Part shown: in pieces, positions 7,702 through 16,264 of the stretch
Layout: every line of letters begins with the position of its first letter
Position numbering within the stretch: position 1 is the stretch's first letter
NCBI GenBank assembly: GCA_030637895.1
Contig: DAOWFP010000074.1
Location: 1 to 36,855, forward strand
Source: Bacteroidota bacterium
GTDB lineage: Bacteria; Bacteroidota; Bacteroidia; Bacteroidales; GCA-2748055
Reading direction: 5' to 3'
Length of the DNA stretch: 36,855 nucleotides
Translations under genes and position numbers: made by a program
The notes under the pieces: model-generated
Database searches by the model: none
What the model was told of the DNA's origin: nothing
The model's input: only the letters and a program-made list of their open reading frames with translations

Positions 7702-8454
7702 ATGAATAAGAGATCATGTCTGATATTGATGGTGCTGATGGTGGTCATCTCCGCTTATGGTCAAAATGAGCGAAAGGTGATTCGGGATGGTGTCAGGGCA
7801 TATGAAGAAGGGGAGTATGCTAAGGCCGAGGTTCAGTTTCGTAAGGCAGAGAATATAAATCAGGAGTCCTTTGAAGCAGATTTCAATACAGGGGCTGCTC
7901 TGTACGGTCAAGAGAAATATGAAGAGACTGTAAAACAGTACGAATCACTGCTGGCTCAGGCCGATGATGCAGAAAAGGCAGCCCAGATATGGCACAATAT
8001 TGGGAACAGCCTTCTGGAAGCTCAGCAGTATGAGCCTAGCATTGAGGCGTATAAGAATAGCCTGCGGAAAAATCCCGCTGACGAAGATACCAGATACAAC
8101 CTGGCGTATGCAAAACAGAAGCTGAGGGAGCAACAACAGCAACAACAAGACCAGGATCAGGATAAGGATCAGGATCAAGACCAGGATCAGGATCAGGATC
8201 AAAACCAGGATAAAAATCAAGATCAGCAAGAGCAAGAGCAGGAACAGGATAAGAGTGAGGATCAGCAAGAGCAAGAGCAGGAACAGGATAAGAATGAGGA
8301 TCAGCAGGACCAACAGCCTGCGCCCAGGGAGATATCCAAAGAAGATGCGGAGCGTATGCTGAATGCCATTCAGCAGCAAGAAAAGGATGTGAAAGAGAAA
8401 GTTGATAAGAAAAAAGCAGCAGCAGCCAAGGTTAAAACAGAAAAGGATTGGTAA
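7702..8454 (+). CDS. batC: BatC, periplasmic TPR protein with Q/D-rich tail
   Basis: This 250-residue secreted protein has a signal peptide (to about G20) and three TPR-like helix pairs at residues 22-143. Next comes a Gln/Asp/Glu/Lys low-complexity segment (about 144-205) and a charged helical end rich in K and A. TPR units include YEEGEYAKAEVQFRKAE and IWHNIGNSLLEAQQYEPSIEAYKNSL. BatC in other Bacteroidota also carries an acidic or glutamine-rich tail. The tail here is encoded by hexanucleotide repeats plus a 39-base tandem duplication. Its likely role is periplasmic protein-protein bridging in the Bat complex. Confidence 0.9.
   Translation: MNKRSCLILMVLMVVISAYGQNERKVIRDGVRAYEEGEYAKAEVQFRKAENINQESFEADFNTGAALYGQEKYEETVKQYESLLAQADDAEKAAQIWHNIGNSLLEAQQYEPSIEAYKNSLRKNPADEDTRYNLAYAKQKLREQQQQQQDQDQDKDQDQDQDQDQDQNQDKNQDQQEQEQEQDKSEDQQEQEQEQDKNEDQQDQQPAPREISKEDAERMLNAIQQQEKDVKEKVDKKKAAAAKVKTEKDW
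8131..8316 (+). repeat. GAYCAR hexamer array and 39-bp duplication inside batC
   Basis: A run of degenerate GAYCAR-type hexamers (about 8149-8226) encodes alternating Asp-Gln. Two 39-base copies follow, 8221-8259 and 8260-8298, differing at one base and encoding DQQEQEQEQDKSE and DQQEQEQEQDKNE. Frame is preserved throughout. Confidence 0.9.
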
Positions 8455-8463
8455 TTTCAGACC

Positions 8464-10284
8464 ATGGGTAAAAAGATACTCATATCGCTTACAGGACTAA
8501 TTGTATTAGGTGTACTGCTGAACGCTCAGGATGGTTTTACAGCTTCGGCACCCCCTGTGGTCAGAGTTGGTGATCAGTTCCATTATGTGGTGGAGGGCTC
8601 GGAACGTGGCGATGTAAGAGTTCCTGCCATGGACAATTTTCAATTGCTGGGCGGACCCTACTCCTCTTTCTCGTCCCATTCACAATGGATCAACGGGAAG
8701 ATGACCCAGAAAACCCTGGTAGCCTACACCTATGTTTTCAGTGCTGTTTCCGAAGGTAATTTTGCCATTCCGGCAAGCACAATTAGGGTAGGAAGGAAGG
8801 AATACAGAACCAATGTAGTTGAGATAGTTGTAAATGCGGCAGGTACCGGAAGAGCTGAGCAGGGAGCTAATGAGGCTGGGACTGTGGTAAGCTCCTCTGA
8901 AGATGATCCGGTTTTCCTAAGGGTGATCCCTTCCAAAAAGGAGGTCTACGTGGGAGAGCAGTTTGTGTCCGAATTAAAAGTCTATACCAGGGTAAATACC
9001 CGGCCAGGTTCATCGGCCAGTGATTTACCCTATGAAGGATTTTACAAAAATAATCTCGATCCTGATGCCACAGCACAACAACAGGAGATCGACGGTCAGG
9101 TTTTTGTGACCCAGGTAATTAAGCGACATATATTGATTCCGCAGAAGAAGGGTAAGCTGGAGATTGCTCCTTACAAATCCGAATGGATGGTGCAGCAAAG
9201 GGTGCAGCGGCAGAGAAGCAACAATCCCATTGATAACTTCTTTGATGATCCATTCTTCAACAGTCTCCAGGAGGTGCCGGTCACCCTATCTACACTTCCG
9301 GTGACCATCCATGTGAAGCCATTGCCTTCAGGAGAGCCAGTGGGTTTTACCGGAGCAGTTGGCGATTTCCAGATGAAAGCGGCGCTCTCATCCACTGAAA
9401 TTGGAGTGAATGAAGCTCTCAGCCTGAAAATCACCATTAGCGGAACAGGCAATCTTCCCTTGTTGAGTGAACCCGAGGTAAACCTGCCACCCGACCATGA
9501 CCTTTATGATGTAACACGCTCTGTTCAAACCAGCACATCCGGGAATCGGATTTCAGGCTCTGTTACTTTTGAATATCCTATTATCGCCAGACATGCTGGA
9601 CGTTTTAGAATTGCGCCAGTGCAGTTTGCGTGGTTTGATCCGAAAGTGGGTGTCTACCTTACATCGCTTACGGACGAATTCAACTTCACAGTGGTAAAAG
9701 GAGAAAATGATGATATATCAGGTGATGTCTATGTACCGGGTGTGGTACATGAGAGTGTCAGGGACCTTGGAACTGATATCCGGGACATAAGCCGTGAATC
9801 TCCGGTTTTCACTTCTGTAAAAAGATCCCTGTTTGGAAACCGGTGGTACAGGTTATTCTACCCCTTCGCTCTTCTTCTTACGCTTATACTGATTGTTTTT
9901 ATCAGTGTCGTTGCCAGGAGAAATGCAGATCTGACACTTGTAAGAAATCGCTTGGCTGGAAGATCGGCTCGTGCCAGGTTGAAGAAAGCCGATCGCTTTA
10001 GAAAATCTGGTGATCCGGATAAATTTTACGAGGAGATTGGGAAAGCCATATGGGGATACCTCTCCCATAAGTTGAATATCGAAACCTCCGGGCTTTCACG
10101 GGAGGTGATTCTGGAACATCTGGAGAAACGAAATGTTCCCCGGGAGCAGCGAAGCGAGCTGCTTAGAATCCTCGAAGAGAGCGAGTTTTCCAGGTTCGCA
10201 CCTAGCTCTGAGAGAAGCGATATGAACATCCTATACAGCGAAGCTGCACAACTAATCAGAAACCTAGAAAACAATCTGAAATGA
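8464..10284 (+). CDS. batD: BatD oxygen-tolerance protein
   Basis: This 606-residue BatD protein has a signal peptide (to about A21) and a large periplasmic region of repeated Ig-like beta domains (VRVGDQFHYVVEG; VYVGEQFVSELKVYTR; IGVNEALSLKITISGTGNLP). One transmembrane helix lies near residues 462-484 (LFYPFALLLTLILIVFISVVARR), followed by a cytoplasmic helical C-terminus (about 495-606). The repeated V/IGVNE/VGEQ strand openings are typical of the family. The last codons overlap batE in an ATGA. It probably links the periplasmic TPR proteins to the membrane VWA proteins. That role is inferred from topology. Confidence 0.92.
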   Translation: MGKKILISLTGLIVLGVLLNAQDGFTASAPPVVRVGDQFHYVVEGSERGDVRVPAMDNFQLLGGPYSSFSSHSQWINGKMTQKTLVAYTYVFSAVSEGNFAIPASTIRVGRKEYRTNVVEIVVNAAGTGRAEQGANEAGTVVSSSEDDPVFLRVIPSKKEVYVGEQFVSELKVYTRVNTRPGSSASDLPYEGFYKNNLDPDATAQQQEIDGQVFVTQVIKRHILIPQKKGKLEIAPYKSEWMVQQRVQRQRSNNPIDNFFDDPFFNSLQEVPVTLSTLPVTIHVKPLPSGEPVGFTGAVGDFQMKAALSSTEIGVNEALSLKITISGTGNLPLLSEPEVNLPPDHDLYDVTRSVQTSTSGNRISGSVTFEYPIIARHAGRFRIAPVQFAWFDPKVGVYLTSLTDEFNFTVVKGENDDISGDVYVPGVVHESVRDLGTDIRDISRESPVFTSVKRSLFGNRWYRLFYPFALLLTLILIVFISVVARRNADLTLVRNRLAGRSARARLKKADRFRKSGDPDKFYEEIGKAIWGYLSHKLNIETSGLSREVILEHLEKRNVPREQRSELLRILEESEFSRFAPSSERSDMNILYSEAAQLIRNLENNLK

Positions 10285-11108
10285 AACGAGCAGCCATATT
10301 CCTGATCATATTTTTTACTTGCATGTCACTGTTACCGGGGTCAGAAAAAGAAGTTGAGCTAAAGAATGTTTTGCTTGAAACAGCTTCACCACAAATAAAT
10401 CTTGATCATGCAAATATTGATTCCCTGTATCTTATTGCTAACACTTTGTACCAGCAGGGTCAGTTTGAGCCGGCATTGGAGAAGTACAACACCGTAATTC
10501 TCAGTGGAAAGGAGTCCGCAGATCTCTATTACAATATGGGCAATGCGGCATACCGTTCCAATAGCATAGGTCATGCAATTCTCTATTATGAGAAAGCTCT
10601 TAAACTGGAGCCCACTCACGATGATGCCGTACATAACCTGGACTTCGTTTCACGATATCGGCTCGATACTTTTGAAGAAGTGCCGGTACTGTTCCTTGGC
10701 GCCTGGATCACTGGATTTGTTCAGCTGTTTCCTGAACAAACTTGGAGCATTCTGGCACTGATCTTTTTTATAATCATCCTTGTTGGACTCATGATCTATT
10801 TATTTTCCAGACATCTGACCATGAAGAAATTGGGTTTTATAAGTGGCCTGGCCGCCCTGTTGCTGTTTGTGATCACACTCTCTTCAACTATTTCCAGGCA
10901 CAGGGATATTATAAATCCGGATTCAGGTATTATACTTGCCCCGTCGGTAGTGGTTCGCAGTTCACCCAGTGAAAGTGGAACAGAGCTATTTATCTTACAT
11001 GAAGGAAGCAAAATCAAGGTGAATGAAGAAGTAAGCGGCTGGCAAAACATCAGGCTTATTGATGGACGAGAAGGGTGGATAATAGCAGACGATTTTGAAT
11101 CAATTTGA
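10281..11108 (+). CDS. batE: BatE, TPR plus SH3-like membrane protein
   Basis: This 275-residue protein has a signal peptide (to about residue 20) and TPR motifs (about 47-125, including SADLYYNMGNAAYRSNSIGHAILYYEKALKLEP). Two transmembrane helices follow (about 155-175 and 184-204), then a C-terminal bacterial SH3 domain (about 216-275; VVVRSSPSESGTELFILHEGSKI...GWIIADDFE). It is the last gene of the bat operon and starts by a 4-base ATGA overlap with batD. A hairpin lies just after its stop. The TPR-TM-SH3 order matches the BatE family. Confidence 0.9.
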   Translation: MKRAAIFLIIFFTCMSLLPGSEKEVELKNVLLETASPQINLDHANIDSLYLIANTLYQQGQFEPALEKYNTVILSGKESADLYYNMGNAAYRSNSIGHAILYYEKALKLEPTHDDAVHNLDFVSRYRLDTFEEVPVLFLGAWITGFVQLFPEQTWSILALIFFIIILVGLMIYLFSRHLTMKKLGFISGLAALLLFVITLSSTISRHRDIINPDSGIILAPSVVVRSSPSESGTELFILHEGSKIKVNEEVSGWQNIRLIDGREGWIIADDFESI

Positions 11109-11113
11109 AAGGG

Positions 11114-11138
11114 AAAGCTGCCCGCCCTTAGCAGCTTT
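11114..11138. terminator. Hairpin between convergent bat operon and acylphosphatase
   Basis: An 8-bp perfect inverted repeat (aaagctgc / gcagcttt) with a 9-base loop starts six bases after the batE stop and ends four bases before the end of the convergent acylphosphatase gene. There is no long T-run, so efficient intrinsic termination is uncertain. The placement fits a bidirectional terminator. Confidence 0.5.
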
Positions 11139-11142
11139 AAGT

Positions 11143-11415
11143 CTAATAAATAATCTCAAAGGGATTCAGGTGTTCCGGTTTCATTTCCTTAATGTCAACT
11201 CGTTCAACCCAGCTATATCCGCTTCCCTCTCTGCACCACTTGATAAAATGGGCACAGTGCTCCGAATCTCCGCTGACCACTGCTCTCACTGATCCATTAG
11301 CCAGGTTCTCTACCCAGCCTTTCAGCCGCAGGGATCTGGCCTGCCTTCTTGCAGCTGCTCTGAATCCAACTCCCTGGACCCTTCCGGATACTTTGATTTC
11401 GAACTGACTGAGCAT
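11143..11415 (-). CDS. Acylphosphatase
   Basis: This is a 90-residue acylphosphatase, a small cytoplasmic enzyme that hydrolyses carboxyl-phosphate anhydrides. The signature GRVQGVGFR carries the phosphate-binding R19. GWVENLANGSVRAVVSGD carries the catalytic N37. The longer ORF start at 11463 was rejected because it reads back into the upstream sensor gene. ATG 11415 gives the standard family length and N-terminus. It lies ten bases after the sensor stop, so the two are probably co-transcribed. Confidence 0.93.
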   Translation of the reverse strand: MLSQFEIKVSGRVQGVGFRAAARRQARSLRLKGWVENLANGSVRAVVSGDSEHCAHFIKWCREGSGYSWVERVDIKEMKPEHLNPFEIIY

Positions 11416-11425
11416 ATATAAGTGT

Positions 11426-13681
11426 CTACAGAATAATAAGTGTGTAGAGCAATTCGTCAACAAGGTCGGTGCTGATCAACATAAGGCTTGCCTGTTCGGT
11501 CTGCCTGCCAGGTACTGCAAGTTCCTGTCCCTTAAAGATTCCTTTGTTTTTGGACCTGGCCGGATTGATAAATCCGGAGATTACCTCCGAAGTGTTTTCA
11601 GCCGGAAAGAGTTTCTCCACACGACTTCCAAGGACCTCCTTTTGCTTCATTTTCCACCGCTTTTCGGCATGCCTGTTAAAGAAGAGCACAAATCCCAGGT
11701 TGTTTATGGTAATGACGCTGTAGGGCAGTTCTTCCAACACATGGATATACTGTCTGAGCTCCTTTCCAAACTTCTCGATTTCTTGCTTCCTTAATTGCAC
11801 TGTTTCTTCCAGCTTCTTCTTCAGGTCAAGTGTTGCAAGGCGCTGATCCTCCTCTTTTCTGATCAGTTTGTCATGCTGTTTCCTGGAGACAAGTTCCATC
11901 TCTTTCTCCTTGGTCATTTCACTGGCCAGAAAGATCACCTTTTCCACCTCACCATACATGTCATTTACAGAGAGAAAAGTGGCTCTGAACCACAGCTCCT
12001 CCTCAAATTTAGACTGCATTTTCAGCTGCCCCTGGAAGGCCTCACCGCGGATCACCTTTTCCCAGATTTCAGTGAATCGCTCCTGTTCAGCAGTCCCGAA
12101 AAAATCAAAAACATTCATTTGGACCTGTTCCAGTTCGGTATATTTCATTGCGCTTCCAAACAGGGTGTTGCTAAGTTGAAGTTTTCCATCGAGTGAGAAG
12201 ATCGCCTTGGCATTGAGACGGTCAATAGCTTCAATCTGCCCCTCATAGTCAATACTTTGTTTCTTCTGCTCTGTGGAATCAATGGCCAGAAAGAGGATCT
12301 TCTCCACACTGCCATCGTCATGCCTTACGCAGGTGTAAGTAGCCATGGTCCAGAGATCCTGACCCATCTTTGTCTCATGCTTCATATAACCTTCAAAGTG
12401 CCTTCCGCCCTTTGAAAGCTGCTCCCAGAGAGAATTAAACCATGCGTGGTCCTTTTCATTGATAAACATAGAGATATGTTTTCCTTCAATCTCCCTGTTT
12501 CCCGAATAACCCAGTTTCTTCAGAAACCTTGTATTTGCATAGATCAAATTCCCGTCCGTATTATAATCTGCACGCATGAGAGTGTGGTTAACCGTATTGG
12601 TAAAACTGATAAAAATCTCTGCCTGCTTGGCACGCTCATCCTGGGCCAGTTTCAGGGCTTCCATATTCTGTCTGACTTGCTCTTCCTGGACCAGTAGTTG
12701 ATCTGCCTGTGCCCTGGTCTCCTTCAGGAGCTGTTCTGTGCGCAGATTACTATCCATGGTAGAGATGGTGGTGGCTATGTTCTCAGCCACACGCTGCACA
12801 AACTGGATCTTGTAGTCTTCCATCCGGTTGAAGGTGGCAATTTCAATGATGCCGAATACCTGGTCATTCCACACCAGGGGCTCAATTAAAAGATATCTGG
12901 GATTAGCTTTGCCCAGGCCCGATGTAATGGTCAGGTAGCCGTCGCTGATTTTATCTGTATAGTATCCTTTTCTCTCCACCGCAGCAGCCCCGATCAGTCC
13001 ATCGCCCCATGCCACCCGCTTGCCCGGAAATTTCTTTCGGTCATAAGCATAGCAGGCCACCATCTCCAGGTAACGGTCGCTTTCATCCTCACGCACAAGA
13101 AACAGAGCTCCCTGGTTAGCTTCAAGATATCTGATCAATCCTGAGATCACTGCATAGGTCATGGTCTCCATCTCCAGCGAGTTCTTTCGCAGGATATCCC
13201 CGAACTCAGCCAGACCTTCTGAGGTCCAGTTTCTCTGGCGTTCATCGAGACGGCGTTGCCGCTCCATCTTCCTGTTTCGTGAGAGTGAATCTTTCAATTC
13301 ATTCAGGGTTTCAGAAAGGGATTGATCAATAAGAGTCAACTCCACAGAATTATGTAGTTCCCCTGCGATCAGGGAGTGGATAAATCCTTTGATCTCCTCG
13401 TTTTTATCTGTCTCCTGACCAATCTTTTCGGAAAGTGTATGGAGCTGTTTAAAACGCCAGTTGGCAATCCACGCACCGAACAGAAGAGCGGGAAAGGCAA
13501 GCGAATCGAGAAGGAACAGAATGGGGAGATCGCCATGCAGTTGTGCAATTGCTCTAAATGAGAAGGGTGTTTCCAGGACATGGAGGAGCAGGGCGTATTG
13601 TGTGATCGTTAGAACCATTCCCAGTACAAAGCCAATTGCACTGTAACGGATGATCATCTCCTTTTTATTCAGTTCTTGCAT
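11426..13681 (-). CDS. Membrane GAF/multi-PAS sensor without kinase domain
   Basis: This 751-residue protein has two N-terminal transmembrane helices (about 11-32 and 48-70), a short linker, and a GAF domain (about 170-305). Three PAS-type domains follow (about 355-470, 480-590 and 645-745), joined by coiled coils rich in K, E and Q. PAS hallmarks include ANTRFLKKLGYSGNREIEGKHISMFI with a PAC-like VEKILFLAIDSTEQKK, and VITINNLGFVLFFNRHAEKRWKMKQKEVLG. No H-box, N-box, G-box, GGDEF, EAL or methyl-accepting signature was found, and the protein ends in the last PAS domain. A receiver-only regulator is divergently encoded 72 bases away and acylphosphatase lies directly downstream. It may signal through a separate kinase. 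The ligand is unknown. Confidence 0.85.
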   Translation of the reverse strand: MQELNKKEMIIRYSAIGFVLGMVLTITQYALLLHVLETPFSFRAIAQLHGDLPILFLLDSLAFPALLFGAWIANWRFKQLHTLSEKIGQETDKNEEIKGFIHSLIAGELHNSVELTLIDQSLSETLNELKDSLSRNRKMERQRRLDERQRNWTSEGLAEFGDILRKNSLEMETMTYAVISGLIRYLEANQGALFLVREDESDRYLEMVACYAYDRKKFPGKRVAWGDGLIGAAAVERKGYYTDKISDGYLTITSGLGKANPRYLLIEPLVWNDQVFGIIEIATFNRMEDYKIQFVQRVAENIATTISTMDSNLRTEQLLKETRAQADQLLVQEEQVRQNMEALKLAQDERAKQAEIFISFTNTVNHTLMRADYNTDGNLIYANTRFLKKLGYSGNREIEGKHISMFINEKDHAWFNSLWEQLSKGGRHFEGYMKHETKMGQDLWTMATYTCVRHDDGSVEKILFLAIDSTEQKKQSIDYEGQIEAIDRLNAKAIFSLDGKLQLSNTLFGSAMKYTELEQVQMNVFDFFGTAEQERFTEIWEKVIRGEAFQGQLKMQSKFEEELWFRATFLSVNDMYGEVEKVIFLASEMTKEKEMELVSRKQHDKLIRKEEDQRLATLDLKKKLEETVQLRKQEIEKFGKELRQYIHVLEELPYSVITINNLGFVLFFNRHAEKRWKMKQKEVLGSRVEKLFPAENTSEVISGFINPARSKNKGIFKGQELAVPGRQTEQASLMLISTDLVDELLYTLIIL

Positions 13682-13699
13682 CCACTCCTTCTGTGAGCA

Positions 13700-13709
13700 C
13701 TAAATTTAG
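13700..13709. promoter_or_regulatory. Palindromic near -7 element upstream of the PAS sensor
   Basis: The perfect palindrome ctaaatttag contains TAAATTTA on both strands, one base from TAnnTTTG, 19 bases before the sensor ATG. A second near match, TATTTTTA (13721-13728), could serve the response regulator on the plus strand. Either may instead be an operator. Confidence 0.4.
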
Positions 13710-13753
13710 TTAATATTTTCTATTTTTATCACCTGGAATAAAATGTACACGGC

Positions 13754-14122
13754 ATGCTGAGGATCCTTGTTGTAGATGATATATATACCAATCGCTACCT
13801 GCTTTGCGAGTTAATCAAATTAACAGGACACGAGGCTATCTCTGCTGAAAACGGGGAACAGGCCATTGAAATCCTGAAGGATCAGGAGATTCATATGGTA
13901 TTTATGGATATTGAGATGCCGGTGATGAATGGTATTGAAACAACCCAGTATATCCGTAATGAGATGGATGCACCACTGAATGCCATTCCGATTATCGCAC
14001 TTACCGCTCATAACCCGGAACTTTTTTTCGAGGATTATTCAGATGTTGGATTTGATGAACTGGTTACCAAACCCTATTCGGTAGAGAAGATAAGGGCCAA
14101 AATAAGTGAGCTGGCTGCATAG
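13754..14122 (+). CDS. Single-domain response regulator (CheY-like receiver)
   Basis: This 122-residue stand-alone receiver domain has the complete phosphorylation site: acidic pair D8/D9, phospho-acceptor D52 in MVFMDIEMP, switch T84 in IALTAH, and K106 in VTKP. No DNA-binding or enzymatic output domain follows. It is divergent from the PAS sensor and converges with fRMsr, with 10 bases between stops. A role as a phosphorelay intermediate or in protein-protein signalling is likely. The cognate kinase is not obvious here, because the adjacent sensor lacks a kinase core. Confidence 0.93.
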   Translation: MLRILVVDDIYTNRYLLCELIKLTGHEAISAENGEQAIEILKDQEIHMVFMDIEMPVMNGIETTQYIRNEMDAPLNAIPIIALTAHNPELFFEDYSDVGFDELVTKPYSVEKIRAKISELAA

Positions 14123-14132
14123 AACCTCTTAC

Positions 14133-14600
14133 TTAGAACTTCTTATATATCAATTCCAGAATCTCTGTCAAGGCAAGACTATCCACCTCGCTAAATGAAT
14201 CAAGGTGATCAGAATCAACATCAAAGATGGCCACAATCTCCCCGTTTGAATTATAAACTGGTAGTGTAATCTCGGATTTAGACCTGGAATCACAGCTTAC
14301 ATGTCCGGGGAAGGCATGGACATCGGGCACAACAACAGGTGCCCCCTCATTCAGAGCTGCCCAGCAAACTCCCTTGTCTTTTTCAAGTTCCTGACAGGCT
14401 ACGGGACCCTGGTAGGGACCCACCACTAATTTCCCCGATTTAGACAGGTAGAATCCTGTCCAGAAAAAGTGATCCATTTTATGGTGCAGCACCGCACAAA
14501 TACTTGCCATCCTGGCAAGTGGATCCTCAGTTTTCACAAGGAGTGATTCCAACTGCTTGTGTATTCTGGCGTAACGTCCTTCCTTTTTACTCTCCTCCAT
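14133..14600 (-). CDS. msrC: Free methionine-(R)-sulfoxide reductase (GAF fold)
   Basis: This 155-residue GAF-fold protein matches the free-methionine-(R)-sulfoxide reductase family (E. coli MsrC/YebR). The enzyme reduces free Met-R-SO in the cytoplasm with thioredoxin. All three family cysteines are present: C69 in GPYQGPVACQ, C79 in DKGVCWAA and C103 in HVSCDSRSKSE, the last being the expected catalytic position. The end FDVDSDHLDSFSEVD is also typical. It is transcribed divergently from prfC with promoters 8 bases apart. It fits the oxidative-stress content of the neighbourhood. Confidence 0.92.
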   Translation of the reverse strand: MEESKKEGRYARIHKQLESLLVKTEDPLARMASICAVLHHKMDHFFWTGFYLSKSGKLVVGPYQGPVACQELEKDKGVCWAALNEGAPVVVPDVHAFPGHVSCDSRSKSEITLPVYNSNGEIVAIFDVDSDHLDSFSEVDSLALTEILELIYKKF

Positions 14601-14624
14601 ATATATTTCAATTTAATGGGCTCC

Positions 14625-14632
14625 CAAAAATA
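14625..14632 (-). promoter_or_regulatory. -7 box for the fRMsr gene
   Basis: The minus strand reads TATTTTTG, an exact TAnnTTTG match, 24 bases before the ATG. It is back to back with the prfC box on the other strand. Confidence 0.55.
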
Positions 14633-14640
14633 GGAATTAT

Positions 14641-14648
14641 TATCTTTG
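14641..14648 (+). promoter_or_regulatory. -7 box for prfC
   Basis: The sequence TATCTTTG matches TAnnTTTG exactly, 16 bases before the prfC ATG, predicting a leader of about a dozen bases with AAGG next to the start. Confidence 0.65.
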
Positions 14649-14664
14649 CCGCTCATTTTCAAGG

Positions 14665-16242
14665 ATGAAGTTAAAAGAAGAAATAGAGAGGCGGAGAACT
14701 TTTGCCATTGTCAGTCACCCCGATGCAGGTAAAACCACACTGACCGAGAAATTTTTACTTTTCGGGGGAGCCATCAATGTGGCCGGCGCTGTCAAGTCCA
14801 ATAAGATCAAAAAGACTGCCACTTCCGATTTCATGGAAATTGAGAAGCAGCGGGGGATTTCTGTGGCGACCTCTGTTATGGGCTTCGAATACGGCGGAAA
14901 GAAAATCAACATCCTGGATACACCAGGTCACCAGGACTTTGCTGAAGATACCTTCAGGACACTTACGGCGGCCGATAGTGTCATTATTGTGATCGATGGT
15001 GCCAAGGGGGTGGAGGCCCAGACCAGAAAACTTATGAATGTCTGCCGGATGCGAAAAACACCGGTGATGGTATTTGTTAACAAGCTGGACCGTCCGGCAC
15101 TGGACCCATTCGAGCTCATGGACGAGATCGAACAAGAACTGGAGATTCATGTACACCCTTTAAGCTGGCCCGTTAGTATGGGACCCGATTTCAGGGGAGT
15201 CTACAACCGCTTCGAAGGTAAATTTCGTTCCTTCAGCAGTAACAGCAAGCAGACTATTGGTGAAACGGTGGAATTCAATGACCTGGAAGACCCGGAATTT
15301 CAAAAGTGTATTGCACCACATTCCCAAGTTCTAAAAGAGGATCTTGAACTCATTGGAGGGGTCTATCCTGAATTTAACCGGGAAGACTACCTGGCTGGAA
15401 GCACGGCTCCGCTTTTTTTTGGAAGTGCCCTGAATAATTTTGGGGTCCAGGATATTCTGGATTGTTTTATCCAGATTGCCCCTTCACCCGGCATTATCGA
15501 GACTGAACAGCGAATGGTCGAGCCCTATGAAGATAAGTTTTCAGGTTTTGTTTTTAAGATCCATGCCAATATGGATCCCAATCACCGCGACCGGATTGCG
15601 TTCATTAAGATCGTTTCCGGCAAGTTTGAACGAAACAAAACCTATGTGCATGTAAGGAGTGGCAGAAAGATGAAGTTTTCAAGTCCCACCTCTTTTATGG
15701 CAGAGAAGAAATCCGTAATTGATGAGGCCTGTCCGGGCGATATCGTAGGAGTACATGATACGGGTAACTTTAAGATCGGCGATGCGGTTACGGAAGGGGA
15801 GAAGCTGCAGTTCCAGGGAATGCCCAGTTTTTCGCCTGAGATGTTTCGTTATGTGGAAAATAACGATCCCATGAAATTTAAGCAGCTGGCCAAAGGACTG
15901 GAGCAATTGATGGATGAGGGAGTTGCACAGCTTTTTATAAGTGTGGCCAACGGCCGGAAAATTATTGGTACAGTGGGCGCACTACAGTTTGATGTGATCC
16001 AGTACAGGCTTGAGCACGAATATGGAGCAAAATGCAGATATGAGCAACTCCCCATGCACAAGGCCTGCTGGATTGAAACAGATCACTTAGTGAAGCTGAA
16101 AGATTTCAGACTCAGGAAGTACCAGCAACTGGCTACCGATAAAGAAGGTCGCGAGGTCTATATGGCCGAATCGCCCTATGCCCTGCAAATGGCCCGTGAT
16201 AATTTCCCGGAGATCAACTTTCACTTCACATCAGAATTCTGA
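14665..16242 (+). CDS. prfC: Peptide chain release factor 3
   Basis: This 525-residue translational GTPase recycles RF1/RF2 from the ribosome after peptide release. G1 is SHPDAGKTT (17-25), the effector region includes DFMEIEKQRGISVATSVMGF, G3 is DTPGHQDF (85-92), and G4 is NKLD (139-142). The RF3-specific spacing after G3 (AEDTFRTLTAADSVIIVIDGAKGVEAQT) and the C-terminal domain (YEQLPMHKACWI) separate it from EF-G. Length equals the family norm. The gene appears to be monocistronic from its own promoter. Confidence 0.97.
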   Translation: MKLKEEIERRRTFAIVSHPDAGKTTLTEKFLLFGGAINVAGAVKSNKIKKTATSDFMEIEKQRGISVATSVMGFEYGGKKINILDTPGHQDFAEDTFRTLTAADSVIIVIDGAKGVEAQTRKLMNVCRMRKTPVMVFVNKLDRPALDPFELMDEIEQELEIHVHPLSWPVSMGPDFRGVYNRFEGKFRSFSSNSKQTIGETVEFNDLEDPEFQKCIAPHSQVLKEDLELIGGVYPEFNREDYLAGSTAPLFFGSALNNFGVQDILDCFIQIAPSPGIIETEQRMVEPYEDKFSGFVFKIHANMDPNHRDRIAFIKIVSGKFERNKTYVHVRSGRKMKFSSPTSFMAEKKSVIDEACPGDIVGVHDTGNFKIGDAVTEGEKLQFQGMPSFSPEMFRYVENNDPMKFKQLAKGLEQLMDEGVAQLFISVANGRKIIGTVGALQFDVIQYRLEHEYGAKCRYEQLPMHKACWIETDHLVKLKDFRLRKYQQLATDKEGREVYMAESPYALQMARDNFPEINFHFTSEF

Positions 16243-16264
16243 TCCGCTTCATAACGCTGCGGAA

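Noticed and set aside
8149-8298. Repeat array resembling a CRISPR or minisatellite
   Set aside because: Units are 6 and 39 bases, in frame, without spacers, and encode the batC tail.
7945-8379. Antisense 144-residue ORF made almost only of Leu and Ile
   Set aside because: It is the reverse complement of the batC Gln/Asp repeat. Its composition is fully explained by the repeat and no start signal or neighbour supports it.
11426-13681. Histidine kinase annotation for the PAS/GAF protein
   Set aside because: No H-box, N-box or G-box could be found and the protein ends in a PAS domain.
14133-14600. Signalling GAF domain protein
   Set aside because: The three conserved cysteines C69, C79 and C103 identify it as a free-methionine sulfoxide reductase instead.
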